Below are positions 46,813 to 58,554 of a DNA stretch of 64,000 nucleotides, in pieces; position 1 is the stretch's first letter, and the number at the start of each line of letters is the position of its first letter. The position numbers were made by a program, and so were the translations under genes. Under the pieces are notes generated by a model. It was not told the DNA's origin, did not search any database, and saw only the letters and a list, made by a program, of their open reading frames with translations. The stretch comes from Rhabdophis nuchalis (taxonomy: Eukaryota > Chordata > Lepidosauria > Squamata > Natricidae): the NCBI GenBank assembly GCA_039707465.1, contig CM077651.1, positions 24,913,019 through 24,977,018 of the forward strand. The letters run 5' to 3'.

Positions 46813-47870
46813 AAGTAGAAAAATCAAACAATACTTTTAGCTATGTACACCTGCCCAGGTGGCTGAAGAACATCTTTACTATTTTATGCTGAAATGCAGT
46901 CCTAATTTACCTCTTCAGAATATAATTGAATTAATTTATGTTATTGAGGGAATGTCCAAGTGAACAAGCTGATGAAAGAATGATCCAAATGCCAGCACTC
47001 ATGAGATAAAGCATTTGTCTTGCTTAGGTTAAACAGGGTAATTTAAATAGTTCAATTATGTTAGACTACCACCAATATTAAGGTAGTGATATCACTTCCC
47101 AAAATGTGGAATGAATGAATGAATGAATGTGAGGAGGACATGAATGGAAGAGGAGGCAAAAGTGATACTATTATGCCTTATTTTTTCATTCCTTATGGCC
47201 CATTTCTGGTTAATAAATATTTCTATTCAGCTATTGATTTTAGTATATATAAATTGCCTCCTAATTTCTTCTTCAGTTATTTAAAACTGCATTACTTATT
47301 TTTGGTTGAGAGTTCTGAACCATCAGCATTCTTGCATTTTTATCAGTGCAAAAGCTCTTTATATCAGTGATGTACCTATTTCTTTGTTTGCCATTGACGT
47401 CTTGCAATACTGCATATAATTTTCATACATTATGCTGCTTTTCTGCATAATATGAATCTTCTTAAAATTGTTAATTGTATAGTAATGAGTTAAAATCTGA
47501 CAAAATTCTTATATTACTACTGGTTTCAAATAAGATAACTTGCTCAAAATTTTCAGAAATCAAGGCTTTTGATCTTTTAAAAAAGACACACTGTTTTTTA
47601 GAGTTATGGGACCTGAAACCTGTAATTTCTTCCATTTGAAATAAAACTTTCTTAAATGTGTCAGTATATAATGAGAATGGAGGACAACAGTACATTGCTT
47701 CTTCACCTGCTGTAAGGGAAAGAGAGGCAGAGTCAAGAGAGGAATCAGCCTGGAGTCCATGTACCCATAAGCAGTCCAAGTCCAACCTCTCTTAAATTCC
47801 CATAATTCTTATCTACTGCCAATTTAGTGTTGATTGTTAATTGACTAGATTCCTGTGTATATGCATTAGC

Positions 47871-47876
47871 AATAAA
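47871..47876 (+). terminator. candidate GGACT polyadenylation signal AATAAA
   Basis: AATAAA followed by a T/G-rich run (ttgattttttgtgcttt) about 20 bases on. An earlier AATAAA lies at 47212-47217. Both are within the 1.77 kb gap to the PCCA stop. Confidence 0.45.
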
Positions 47877-48433
47877 TCTGATTAACAGCAACTTGATTTT
47901 TTGTGCTTTACATCTGCTATCTTAATTGGTCTCTGATAAGCTACTCCAAAAAATTTCATTTGCATCCTTCATCTGAATATATTAATCTGGTAACAACTGA
48001 AAGGCATCAAATAGCTCAATTTTGTCCTTTGTTGGATAGAAGAAAAGTCTTGTCAGCTAGTCTCATAATGCCAACATATAGTCAAGCATATTACATAAAA
48101 GTTCAGCCTGTGTAAGAAAACCTTAAATATTTGTAATATACTTTTACTGACAAATTTGTCAATTTTACTGACAAATTGTCAGAAAATATTGCCAATTGCA
48201 TATATATGTACACACAGTTTAAACGTCTTAAAGTAGTTTATCTTAAAAACTTTAAACATCACACATAGTCTATATTGCCAAAATGTTGCTTTTATTAATT
48301 TTGTTTATGCGAATAGATTTAATGAAAAGAATTACAAATTTCATATATACAAATATTTATAATATAGTGAAGTACGAGTTTCATGGAAATGTTAATTTAA
48401 GTTGTGAAAGCTGACCTAAATCAACTCACTCTT

Positions 48434-48439
48434 TTTATT
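48434..48439 (-). terminator. candidate PCCA polyadenylation signal
   Basis: TTTATT on + (AATAAA on -), about 150 bases after the PCCA stop. Alternatives are the hexamer overlapping the stop (48591-48586) and one at 48296-48291. Confidence 0.35.
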
Positions 48440-48586
48440 TTGTTTTTGTTTTTTAGTCATTTTAAAAAAATGTATAGCAATAATTGAGTTTCCATAATGC
48501 CTTTGCTTTCATTAAATATTCATTTTAATTTCTGGTTGACCCTAAAAGAGGCTACTCCGACTGTGGTAAGTTTAGAAAGAGATGAT

Positions 48587-48655
48587 TTATTCCAATTCCA
48601 CAAGTTCATCTCCTTCCCCAACAGTATCGCCAATTTTGCAGTATACCGCTTTCAC
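48587..48655 (-). CDS. PCCA: PCCA terminal coding exon
   Basis: 69 nt including TAA at 48589-48587. Acceptor (minus) ttgtgctgcag. Encodes [18 protein letters not shown] then VELE, the closing beta-strands of the biotinyl domain. The stop lies inside GAATAAATC, so an AATAAA hexamer overlaps it. Confidence 0.95.
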   Translation of the reverse strand: MKAVYCKIGDTVGEGDELVELE

Positions 48656-50775
48656 CTGCAGCACAAACAAATAAATAAATAAATACATGGATTCTAAACA
48701 CATTTTTATTCCTAAATTGTAGTTAGTTACACCTAAAGAATAGACTCTGACAATGATTGGAGTGGCTATGCCTAATTACCTTGACTAGCCAAAGTGTATT
48801 TTGTATATGTGTGTGTGTGGGGGGGGTGTATGTATTAATGTGTCTATGAAGGCCCTTGAAGAGGTTGAAGTGTGCATTTTTGAAGAAGTAATGGCCTTAG
48901 TTCCTCAAGGAAGAGATTCGGAGGTTGCATCGCTCATGGCATTGCCCTATACGAAGTCCTTTGCAAATGGGTTACACGCTCCTAAGCCCATACATAATCA
49001 ATTTCATATCTAGTATGTAAACGAATATTAAAGTAGGTAAAGGTAAAGGTTCCGCTCACACATATGTGCTAGTCATTCCCGACTCTAGGGGTGGTGCTCA
49101 TCTCCGTTTCAAAGCTGAAGAGCCAGCGCTGACCAAAGACGTCTCCATGATTATGGGGCTGGCATGACTAAACACTAAACGCACATAGAACACTTACCTT
49201 CCCACCAAAGGTGGTCCCTATTTTTCTCCTTGCATTTTTACATGCTTTCAAACTGCTAGGTTGGCAGAAGATGGGACAAATAACGGGAGCTTACTCCGTT
49301 ACACGGTGCTAGGGATTTGAACTGCTGAACTGCCGATCTTTCTGATCAACAGTTAAGCCTGTTAGCCACTGAGCCACTGCCTCCCTAACATGAAATTACT
49401 AATACCTAAAAAAAGCCTTTTGGAAGATCTTTAGACAAGTAGTGTACATTTTGCATGTTTCCATTTGTACTCAAACTTTGCATCAATAAATTAATGTTTG
49501 TTCTTTAACACTATATATTTTTCGTATCAGTTCAACCATTCTGTAGAAAGCAGGATGCAAGAAACTATACGGGGTAGTCCATATGGCCTTTCCCATCTTT
49601 TCTTGGTTTTGTTTGTGATGTTTCTAAACTCACAGCAGTGCCTGAGATTACATAACTCTGCTATCTTTATTATTTATTAATTGGATCAATTTACACCGCT
49701 GCCCCTCTTACAATCTTAAACATTTATTTTAATCTTCTGAATGAACAGGCAAATGTTTTGAGGTTATGAAGAAAAGCCAGGACATAAATTTAGCGCAAAC
49801 AAAATATGCTAGTCCAGTTGAAGCAAGCAAGGAAGGTCCTTATTCCAGTTCTATAAATGCACATTTGCCCATGTGTGTAATACATAAAAGGTGGCTATGC
49901 AAAAAGTCAGACCAAGGCACGCTTTGTGAGACATAATGGGACACGTCTAAAATGAAGGTTGGGAAAAGATCTGGAATCTCGCATATTAACACAGGTAGTC
50001 CTCGACTTCCAACCATTTGTTTAGTGACGGTTCAAAGTTGCAACAGCACTGAAAAGAGGGACTTATGGCCATTTTGCTCACGTAGCATCTCCATGGTCAC
50101 TTGATCAAAGTTGGGCATTTGGGATGTATTTATGACAGTTGCACTGTCCCGGGATCATGTAATCACCATTTGTAACGTTCCCAGCCGTCTTTTGATAACC
50201 AAATTCAATGGAGGAAGCCAGATTTGCTTAATGACCATTTGGTCCACTTAACTTTGGCAAAAAGATCATAACATGGACAAAACTCACTTAACGAATGCTT
50301 TACTTGGCGACAGGAATTTTGGCCTCAGTTATGGTCGTATGTCGAGGTCTGCTTGTAGTGGTTTTTATTTTATTTTTATTATTTTATTTATTTATATCCT
50401 ATCATTATTTTTACAAATAACTCACGGTAGTGAACATATCCAACCCAGTTTCCTACTCCTGTTTTCCCCACAACAACAACAACAAGTCAAATGGGCCGAG
50501 AGAGAGTGACTGGCCCAAGGTCACCCAGCTAGAACATTCCAGGAACGATACTTTCGTTATTAAATTGTGACATGAAACATGTCTCAATATGATACCCTGC
50601 AATGCCAGATTTTCTGAGTAATACTTTGCTTTCTTTAAATAACGTTACGTTCAACCTGTCGAGTATTATCAGACACTGGAGTGTAACTAAGACATACCTT
50701 GCCAGTTTTAGAAGCAACCAAACTGTTCTGCATTTTCATAGCTTCGATCACACAAATTTCTTGACCTTCTGCAAC
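48587..50775 (-). CDS. PCCA: PCCA, last two coding exons (biotinyl domain, C-terminus)
   Basis: Alpha subunit of mitochondrial propionyl-CoA carboxylase, which carboxylates propionyl-CoA to D-methylmalonyl-CoA in the breakdown of Val, Ile, Met, Thr and odd-chain fats. Two exons on the - strand: 50775-50698 (26 codons) and 48655-48587 (22 codons plus TAA), both phase 0 and joined across a 2.0 kb intron. Together they read [18 protein letters not shown], then VASKTGK, then [18 protein letters not shown] and VELE stop. EAMKMQN is the biotin attachment site. Gene order GGACT-PCCA agrees. The preceding exon (SVKPGD region) was not found before the window end. Confidence 0.95.
48801..48835. repeat. 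TG/G-rich low-complexity run
   Basis: tatgtgtgtgtgtggggggg within the last PCCA intron. Confidence 0.9.
49036..49386 (-). mobile_element. Sauria-type SINE, near full length, minus strand
   Basis: On the - strand it runs from a tRNA-like head (ggcagttcagcagttcaaat includes a B-box-like site) through ctgccaacctagcagtttga and gggaccacctttggtgggaa. It ends gcggaacctttacctttacc. This SINE is characteristic of squamates and relies on BovB-type LINEs for movement. Confidence 0.85.
49387..49991. other. PCCA intron, nothing recognised
   Basis: Between the SINE and the next MITE; no repeat or exon recognised. Confidence 0.4.
49992..50355. mobile_element. Tigger-like MITE, family D
   Basis: Left caggtagtcctcgacttcca, right gtatgtcgaggtctgcttg, TA after the right end. 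Located in the last PCCA intron. Confidence 0.9.
50358..50533 (-). repeat. MIR/L2-like SINE fragment, antisense
   Basis: An ATTTTATTTATT tail, then gttttccccacaacaacaac and gagagagtgactggcccaag and gtcacccagct, the conserved 3' part of CORE/MIR-type SINEs. It ends about 165 bp from the PCCA exon. Confidence 0.65.
50698..50775 (-). CDS. PCCA: PCCA penultimate coding exon with biotin lysine
   Basis: 78 nt. Acceptor (minus strand) cttttaccag, donor gtatgtct. The biotinylated Lys of EAMKMQN is coded by 50736-50734. C-terminal to it the sequence reads SLVASKTGK, slightly different from the mammalian SMTAGKTGT that I recall. Confidence 0.95.
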
Positions 50776-50980
50776 CTGGTAAAAGCAATAGATAGCACTG
50801 ATGTTAAAAAAAATAAAAATATGCCATCAAGCTGTTTCAATCTTTCAGAAAATTAATAAAGCGATTCTGTTTGGACCCTGCTAGTAGAGGAAAGCAGGCA
50901 GCTAGTGATTCATAATGCAGTTCCATCTACCTATAAAACCTGCAGCTATGCATGAGATGGAACAGATTGTTTCCTTGGAA

Positions 50981-51590
50981 CAGGGGCAGGGGTGGGTTCC
51001 TGCCAGTTCTATCCTATAGAAGAGGTTCCACAAATCTACAGTGCCATTTAGAACCGGTTCCAGCTCCCTCCCCCCGTCCGTCCACACATCATCAAGATGA
51101 AGAGCGAGAGGAGGAATTCTGGGAGTTGAAGTCCACAAGTCTTAAAGCTGTCAAATTTGAACACCCCTGGGGGTTTTTTTCTAAAGGGTTAGCGGTGCAA
51201 AAGTCTTGTAACTTGGCAGCTTTAAGACTTGCCTGCTTCAATGCCAGAGTTCCTGAGCCAACATTTTGGTTGCTAAGCAAGAGCGTTTTTAAGTGAGTTT
51301 CACTACATTTTACAAGTTGGCCATGCCTACCCAGTCATATGATTGACAAGCCACTCCCACTCGGTTGCATGGGTGGGAAGCCACTCCCACCCAGTCACAT
51401 GGCCAGCAACACTCCCACAAAGCAGGCCATACCTACAGAAGAGGTTCTAAAAAAATTTGAAACCTACCACTGAACAGGGGTCTCCCACCTTGGCAACTTT
51501 AAGACTTGTGGACTTTAACTCCCAGCCAGCTTTGCTGGTCCACAAGTTGAAGTCCACAAGTTTTAAAATTGCCAAGGTGGGAGACCCCTG
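50981..51590. mobile_element. fold-back hAT-like MITE, family E, split by another MITE
   Basis: The outer element is cagggg (50981-50986) plus 51481-51590, ending gagacccctg. Its target duplication ccttggaa is exact at 50973-50980 and 51591-51598. A family B element plus its own duplication separates the two parts. Confidence 0.9.
50987..51472. mobile_element. hAT-like MITE, family B, nested in family E
   Basis: Left caggggtgggttcctgccag, right ttgaaacctaccactg. Exact 8-bp duplication aacagggg at 50979-50986 and 51473-51480. The interior holds family E-like halves at about 51114-51172 and 51208-51260 in swapped order. Confidence 0.9.
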
Positions 51591-51599
51591 CCTTGGAAC

Positions 51600-52188
51600 A
51601 ATTAAATATCATGGCTGAAATATGAGAATATTTTTCTCTAATATTCTCTTTGAAAGTGACTGCTTCTGAAGAAGACAGTGTGGACCACGCCATCCACTCT
51701 GGGCCAACAAGATTCTGAAGGAGATTGAGGATATGGAACAGAAAGGGAGATTTGCCTTGGAGATTTTGTAGCATTGCTTCCAAAACACTGACAACAATGG
51801 TTTAAGAGTCTTCCATAAAATAATATCAAATACCAAGTGAATTAATAGGGTCAGGGTAATTAAAAAAATTATCCTCCTTTCCAATGTTTAATGCTTATTT
51901 TGTTTAATAATGTTTCACGAAAATTCATTGAAAGTAATAAATAAATCATGACTAAATTCTTATTTCAATAAGTAGAAATTGAAATATAATCAGTTTCACT
52001 TAATGTATATATATAGTAAGCAAATAGTACAGAAGACCTGCCATCTATAGCATTAGATAAAATTCCTATTACAAAATTTTACATTATAAATAAAAGTAAC
52101 ATTAATATAAGCTCTGAATATAAGGCATTCAATACTGAAATTATTCTAGTTATTATACAAAGTCAGAAAATCGAATTCAGAGCTTTTT
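51600..52188. other. PCCA intron, nothing recognised
   Basis: AT-rich intron; no exon or repeat recognised. Confidence 0.4.
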
Positions 52189-52322
52189 GTTGCTAGTTGC
52201 GAAGTCATGTCCAACCCATTGCAACCCCATGGACAACGTTCCTCCAGGGCTTCCTGTCCTCTACTATCCTCTGGAGTCCATTTAAGCTCATGCCTACTGT
52301 TTCAGTGACTCCATCCAGAGCT
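52189..52322 (-). mobile_element. BovB (RTE) LINE 3' fragment, antisense
   Basis: ttgctagttgcgaagtcatg, ccattgcaaccccatggaca and tcctctggagtccatttaag are the reverse of the 58010-58268 copy. Confidence 0.9.
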
Positions 52323-55300
52323 GCTCTATATCAAATTATATACTTATGGGCATGTGTGGGCTTTTACTGCTTAATGTTTCTCCTGCATGTAGCAGTCTAA
52401 AACATCAGGGAAAAGTCAGGGAAACTTCTCAAAATTGTTTATATTTTTCAAGAAGGTTTCTTGTTATTTTTGTGCCTTCTTTCCATTTACACATTTTATA
52501 TTTACAATCTGCAATTGTCCTGTTATAATACTATATTTTTCAATTGTGTTTACAATTTACAGTTCTGATTCTTTTAGATTCTGATCCTAAAAGGGGGGAA
52601 GGGGCATGAAATATATTAACAAATAATATTCCTGTCATACTTAAAATCAACTTATGGTACACACATTGAATATTCATCTCTTTGTAAAGGATTTTTTTTT
52701 AAAACATACAACCTGTCATTTGCTAATCTAGAATGATGCTTTGTTTACACAATGACATGATATCCAGTCATCTTACTTCTATGTTCCCATTAATTTTGCA
52801 AGCCAAATCATGTGACCTAAAAGGCATCAGCTGTTAACTACCAGTTGAGAAGATGCTGTATTAAAATAGTTCAACTTAGGTAAAGGTTAACATTTAGGAT
52901 TTTCCCATTGTTTGTTTTACTTGCAAAAGACCCCTATAAATTCCATCTGCAAGTTTGCTGAGTCTTTGGAGGTCATGGTCCTCCCATCTACTTCCTTGCT
53001 GTCCACCTTTTCATCTACACTATCATACATGAAGTGTATGATCACACAAAGATTTCACTATATACATGACTAGAAAACCATAAAATGTTTTCCTCAAATG
53101 CTTATAAACTATAAACTGTTTACTTACTATGAGGTAAATATTCAACTCATATTGGTGGTACATACAATGGTTTACATGAGCATGATATCCCAATAGAAAA
53201 TTGGTTGTATGTGAAATTGACCTCTGAATAGGACCAATCAACGTGTTTTCCAAGCCAGAATATTACACTGTAAGCCATCTCCCCTAGGCATGCTTTTCTT
53301 TTTTAAGGTTGAAAGGTCTATGTGAATTACATAAATATATGGGCAGGACAATACAGACCTTCCTACTGAATTAACACCCTCTATTTTATGAGAGAATTAT
53401 GTTGGGCGTGGGGGGAGAACAAATCTGTTTCTTTTATATTTGAAGGCAATCCTATTTTTGTGCATCAAATCATGGTTGTCCTTTAAAACTGAGCTCTTCT
53501 GAATTTTATGGTGGAGTTCTCAAATAAAGAAGTTTAAAAGAAATCTATATTTGGAAAAAGAGCAAGTAATAGTTAGAAGCCTTTGGAGATAAACTCACCT
53601 ATTTAACTTTTTACCTTAAGGGAGGAAAAAACCGTATTTCCATAGATACCCAACATTTAAACACTGTGGCTTTACTTCTAATAATAGTTAATTTGTCTAA
53701 AATGGCTTTAGTGGAAAGTGTCACTTAAAGCGACCACATTTAATAATTATTCTTTACGTCAATCCTTTATAGTCTTTTCTTCCTACTGTGTTGCAAAACA
53801 GCAAATCCTAAAATTAGTCCCCAATATCTCACAATTTCCTACTTCATTCATTCTCTAGGGCTTTGTTCAGTTTCTTTCACTGCATAATTGTGTGTATCTT
53901 TTTGCCTGCCTGTATTATTTAAGCCGGAAAATGAATATCTTAAGAGATCTCTAACATATCCTCTTTCATCATTTAAGGATTAAGTTCTGCTTTTAAAAAT
54001 CCAGTAACTTTTCCAAAGAGATTGAGCTGGCATAAAAGTACACATATACACAAATCATATCCCATAGTATAATTTGTATTAATTAAATCCATTTGTGATT
54101 AAAATGCATCTTTATATATCAGTGATTTTAATGAAGGTTTGAAATGGGGAAAGGGATTTATCAAGTACAACCAAAAAATGCATTCACCAATACTAATTTC
54201 AGCCTTAAATTCTCTGATTTCTAAAAAGGCAAATTTAAAAAAAAGAAAGAAAATGCAAATTATGTTTCAAATATATTTTTTGATTCAGAAGAAAAAGAAT
54301 CCAAGGGGATGGAATTAAAGATAAATGTGCAAAATACCGGTAATATTTAATATTTCATTCTAAAATGGAAGTATAACATCAGATTCAATGATGACTTGCA
54401 TCAATTCTTCAAATTCCATTTTTAAAGTACAGCTGTTCATTATAGCAACTGAAAACAAAATGTGGGCTTAAACTGAGGATTTGTACAGCCTTGAGGCTCA
54501 CGCAAACAAAATTAAAATATGGCAGGGTCTTTTTGAATAAACAGTTTTTCGAAACTGGCGCACAAAAAAATAACAACAAAAGATTGCTAATGGTTTTTCT
54601 ATGGACATTTAGAGGTACAATGAGGTCTCTAGGACCGATTTTTGTGAACCTAGCCCACTTCCCTAATACTTCTGTGAGTCATCAAGACTTAATTATTGTG
54701 ACAGGGTATCTCCAATGTTAGGCTTACAAAACAGTCACAAGCCTTGCAAGTCTTTTTGATAAAACCAATCGGCCCTGATGTATTTCTCCACTCTGTCTAA
54801 TTGGTGTAAAGTTTGGAGATCTGACTCGCGTATCTTTCGCCCAGCTTGCTGCATCCTCTCCTCTGACACCAGGTCAAGGTTCACATTCGCCTCTGATTAT
54901 CAAAGTGGCATTCATTAAGCAGCAGTCTGCCTCGCACCGAAAGGAGCTCGCTTGAAGGAAAGAAACCTCGGCCCATTTACTCAGCAGATTTTAGCATTTT
55001 AAGGAGCCCCAAATGTCACACAGTATTGCTATGTTTTGAAGAGTTTCAGCTGATGATTAATTGTGAGTGATGGGAAATAAAATCCAGTACAGCCAGCTGC
55101 TTGCCATGGTTGGCAAAATTGCTATAATGGATATAGGCTGCCAATTTTCCAGTTTTACTGGCAAGTCTTCCAAGTGTAATTAAGGGAAGTTATAAATGAT
55201 ATGGAAATCTATCAAGTCCTATTTATTTTCAGAGAACTCTTTCCCCAGAGACTTTTATCTTCAAGCTTATCATTTGCTTTGTTGTGCTAATGATTTCATC

Positions 55301-58000
55301 CATTTATTTCTATTAAAGCCCCCATATTCCATCCTAAGGAGATAGATCCACGTCTTTCACAAAGGTTTAAAGAAATGGGAACCTCTTAAGTCAGACCCCA
55401 AGCTCTCTTCTTTTCCTTTTGTAACATTTAAGCATTGGCTTTGTTTGCTTTGGGGAAATCCCATCTTAAAAGACATCATCTTTTTCTCTCTTTTGAATCA
55501 GCTACGAAACCTTGAAGAAGCATTCCCAGATTTTTGAGAGGACAAAAGTCACCTGCCCTTTAGGAAAGAAATAAAATAAAATGTCAGCAATGTAAAAAAA
55601 AAGGGGGTGGGTGTCTTTGATGCTACCCATTGAGCCGAGAGTTGTGTTGCTCACTAATGTAGTTTGATTTGGAATAAAAGCATGAAAATGATGTGCACGG
55701 GTCTAAAATTGGAGAGGTAAAGGATGAGTGCACCGTATTCCATTTCTCAATTTCATCCTTCAGAACCACAAAATGGGGGGTTATACAGTTACTGGATGAG
55801 ATTTACGGTAACAGCTGTGGTCCTCCCACACAAGGGAGGACCTTCTAATGGTGTGAGGTCTGCTTAGAACAGACGGGGAGTTACAAAGCAAGATTTCCTA
55901 TTAAGGACGAGCCCTCATATCCTGCCTAAAGGACGCAAAGAGAGAGAGAGAGAGAGAGAGAGAAAAGTCAAATTGCCTTTAGATAACCTCAAATCCTACG
56001 TTTTGCAGCTTCAATGAGACACGCAATCTGCAAAATCTGGAGCGGGTTTTTTTTTTTCTTTCAAAAATGCAAACTGCTTATAAATGACAGGATGCAAAAG
56101 CAAGAGACTCCCCCTCCCTCCCTCCACCCCACCCCACCCTGTTACTCTCTAGCCACTGGAAAGCCTGCACAGGAAACCGTGCCAGTGGCATATGGCTTTC
56201 TACTGTGCTAAACATTCATACAAAAGACAGGTTCATCAGTCATTGGTATATCTGGACCGGGGGGCTGGAAAGGGGAGGGAAAAAGGCTTCTGATGGATGC
56301 TATTTAGAGCTGACCTGCTGCTAATACATTACCAGGGCTGGAAACTCTCCTGACATTGGAACAGCAGACCATGAAATACAGCACATACAAGAACATGCAC
56401 CATGTTTGCCAGCTTCCCCCAAAATAATAAATAAGCTATTTAAACTCTGCGCCTAGTATTGGGCCTGCTAGAAGGAAGCCTGGGTCAGTCCTACACAGGC
56501 CAATTAATGCACAGCATCTGCTGCACAGAAGCAGCACACGAAGCACTTCCGAATCATTTCGGCAATTAAAAGAAAATTGTTTCCTGCCTGTTACGACAGC
56601 AACTGTTTCAATGCAAGAGTGAGCATCAAATCATTGTCTGGAGCCGAAAAAAATTAAGCCCCCTTTTTTATTTGTAACAGAGGAAGGAGGAGGCAGGCGG
56701 GATGGAGATTTCTTACGCTATAAGATCATTCTTTTGTTGCCCTACATTGTTTTTTTCTGCCAAATTAGACAGAAGGCTCGGAGGACTTGCAAGGACTTTC
56801 TACTGTATCACCTTCTGGCACACTAAGGTTCCAGAAAAAGATGGATCAATATTCACCTCTCTGACTGGCCTGCATTTTCAGGAGGCCTCTGTATTTTAGA
56901 AAGAGTCTTAAAGTTGGGAATAATCGTACGTAACAAAACAACGAAATAAAACCCCTGGGTGTAAGAAAAGGCAAGACTTTGGACCTGAGCTAGTCAAAAC
57001 CATCGTTGGAATTTCACTTTAGTATCATCTTCAGTCTGAACACAGAAGAAATATGTTGACATCCATACAGCCTTACTTTTAACCACGATGGGGGCAATGG
57101 TAGCTGAAAAAAACTAAATCACAGACTTACAAGCTGTAGTTATTTGAAAACAGGGACAAATTCTGATTGCAAAGTAATTTTATTTGCTGCAATCGACACA
57201 TTTGTCAAACAAAAAGCATTATCAAACAAAAAAGGTGAGACAAAGGAGTGTGTGTTTGGGCTTAATAAAAAAAATAATGTTTTTTTAATCTCTCCTTGTT
57301 TAAACATCATGTTTATTTTATTAATATCCTGTCCCTTTTCGCAACCACCCGATTGTTTTGGCTACTGTTCATCCTTGCATTTTTCTCTTACTCGGTGATT
57401 TCTTGGTATTATGTGTCTAACTATAGCCCTGATATTGTTCAAATCCATGTAAAAAAAAAAGAACTGTTATTTCTCCCATACATGTTAATTCTGAAACAGG
57501 GGAGCTACCAAGATGAAAATATAATTAGCAGTAATTAACAGGGCTTGACAGATGATTATTAAACTTTTTACGCCATTCTCCTTTAAGGAATGAATTTCAG
57601 TAGAGCGCATCCCAGATTTTCTGACCCTTGATTAACCAAAGGTCAGAGATGTTCCCCTGACAGCAATAAGTACCAATCATTGTACCCCCACTTATCCAAA
57701 ACACAATTGTTCCCAGAGGTTCTAGAAATGTCCAGGGTTCCCTTTGGGAGGTTGGGTTAGTTTAACAGCCAGAGGGAATAAATAAGTGGGGATACAATTT
57801 TAGAAATATTTTGAGCAGGCTCTGATTGCTAAAAGGCCATGTTTGCTAAAGATGTGTTCTTTTGTCTACAGACATTGGAATATTTGCTTTTATTTTCTAA
57901 TCAAATGTATTGGCTCTTGATTTGAAAACAAAGAAACCATCCTGCTATATTTACAGAGAAAAATTATATTGCATTACAGAACCTACACTGAAATATGTAT
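52323..58000. other. PCCA intron, repeat-poor
   Basis: More than 5 kb in which I recognise only simple runs: (GA)n at about 55938-55962, CCCTCC/CCACCCC near 56110-56138 and a poly-T. 54750-57100 has even composition and many homeodomain-like AT words, and is a candidate for conserved non-coding DNA. No PCCA exon found. Confidence 0.5.
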
Positions 58001-58004
58001 GATT

Positions 58005-58268
58005 GTATCAGATCCTGAAGATGAAACTCAAATACTTTGGCCACCTAATGAGAAGGAAGGACTCACTGGAAAAGAGCCTAATGCTGGAACGATTGAGAGC
58101 AAATGAAGAAAGGGACGATAGAGAATGAGGCGGCTGGATGGACTCACTGAAGCAGTAGGCGTGAGCTTAAATGGACTCCAGAGGGTGGTAGAGGACAGGA
58201 AGGCCTGGAGGAACATTGTCCATGGGGTCGCGATGGGTCGGACATGACTTCACAACTAACAACAACAA
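58005..58268 (+). mobile_element. BovB (RTE) LINE 3' end
   Basis: The frame reads LKYFGHLMRRKDSLEKSLML then stops and shifts, the C-terminus of the BovB reverse transcriptase protein. It ends tgacttcacaactaacaaca with an AACAACA tail and then CA repeats to about 58292. Confidence 0.92.
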
Positions 58269-58554
58269 TAACACACACACATACACACACACTTTCCATA
58301 CATTTACAAGCTGCTGTATGTTTTTATTTTGGGCATCAGACTGACTCAAAATGCTCTGGTGCCCCATATTGTTTTCAATGTGAAATGAATTTAGCACACC
58401 AGTACTGAAGCGGAGCGCAATCTTGCTTAAACAAAGGGCTACAATCAAGTAAAAGAAAAAAATGATCAGTTCCTAACACAGGCATGTTAAATAAAGCAAA
58501 CAATATTTGGAATCCATTAAATTAAAGCCTTTTAAAAGGTACTTTAATAATGCT

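Larger units (their letters stand above)
46813..48586. other. shared 3' space between convergent GGACT and PCCA
   Basis: AT-rich, with an (ATGA)n run at about 47109-47128 and a small tandem/inverted tactgacaaatttgtcaatt motif at 48146-48183. No repeat family recognised. It must contain the 3' ends of both genes. Confidence 0.6.
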
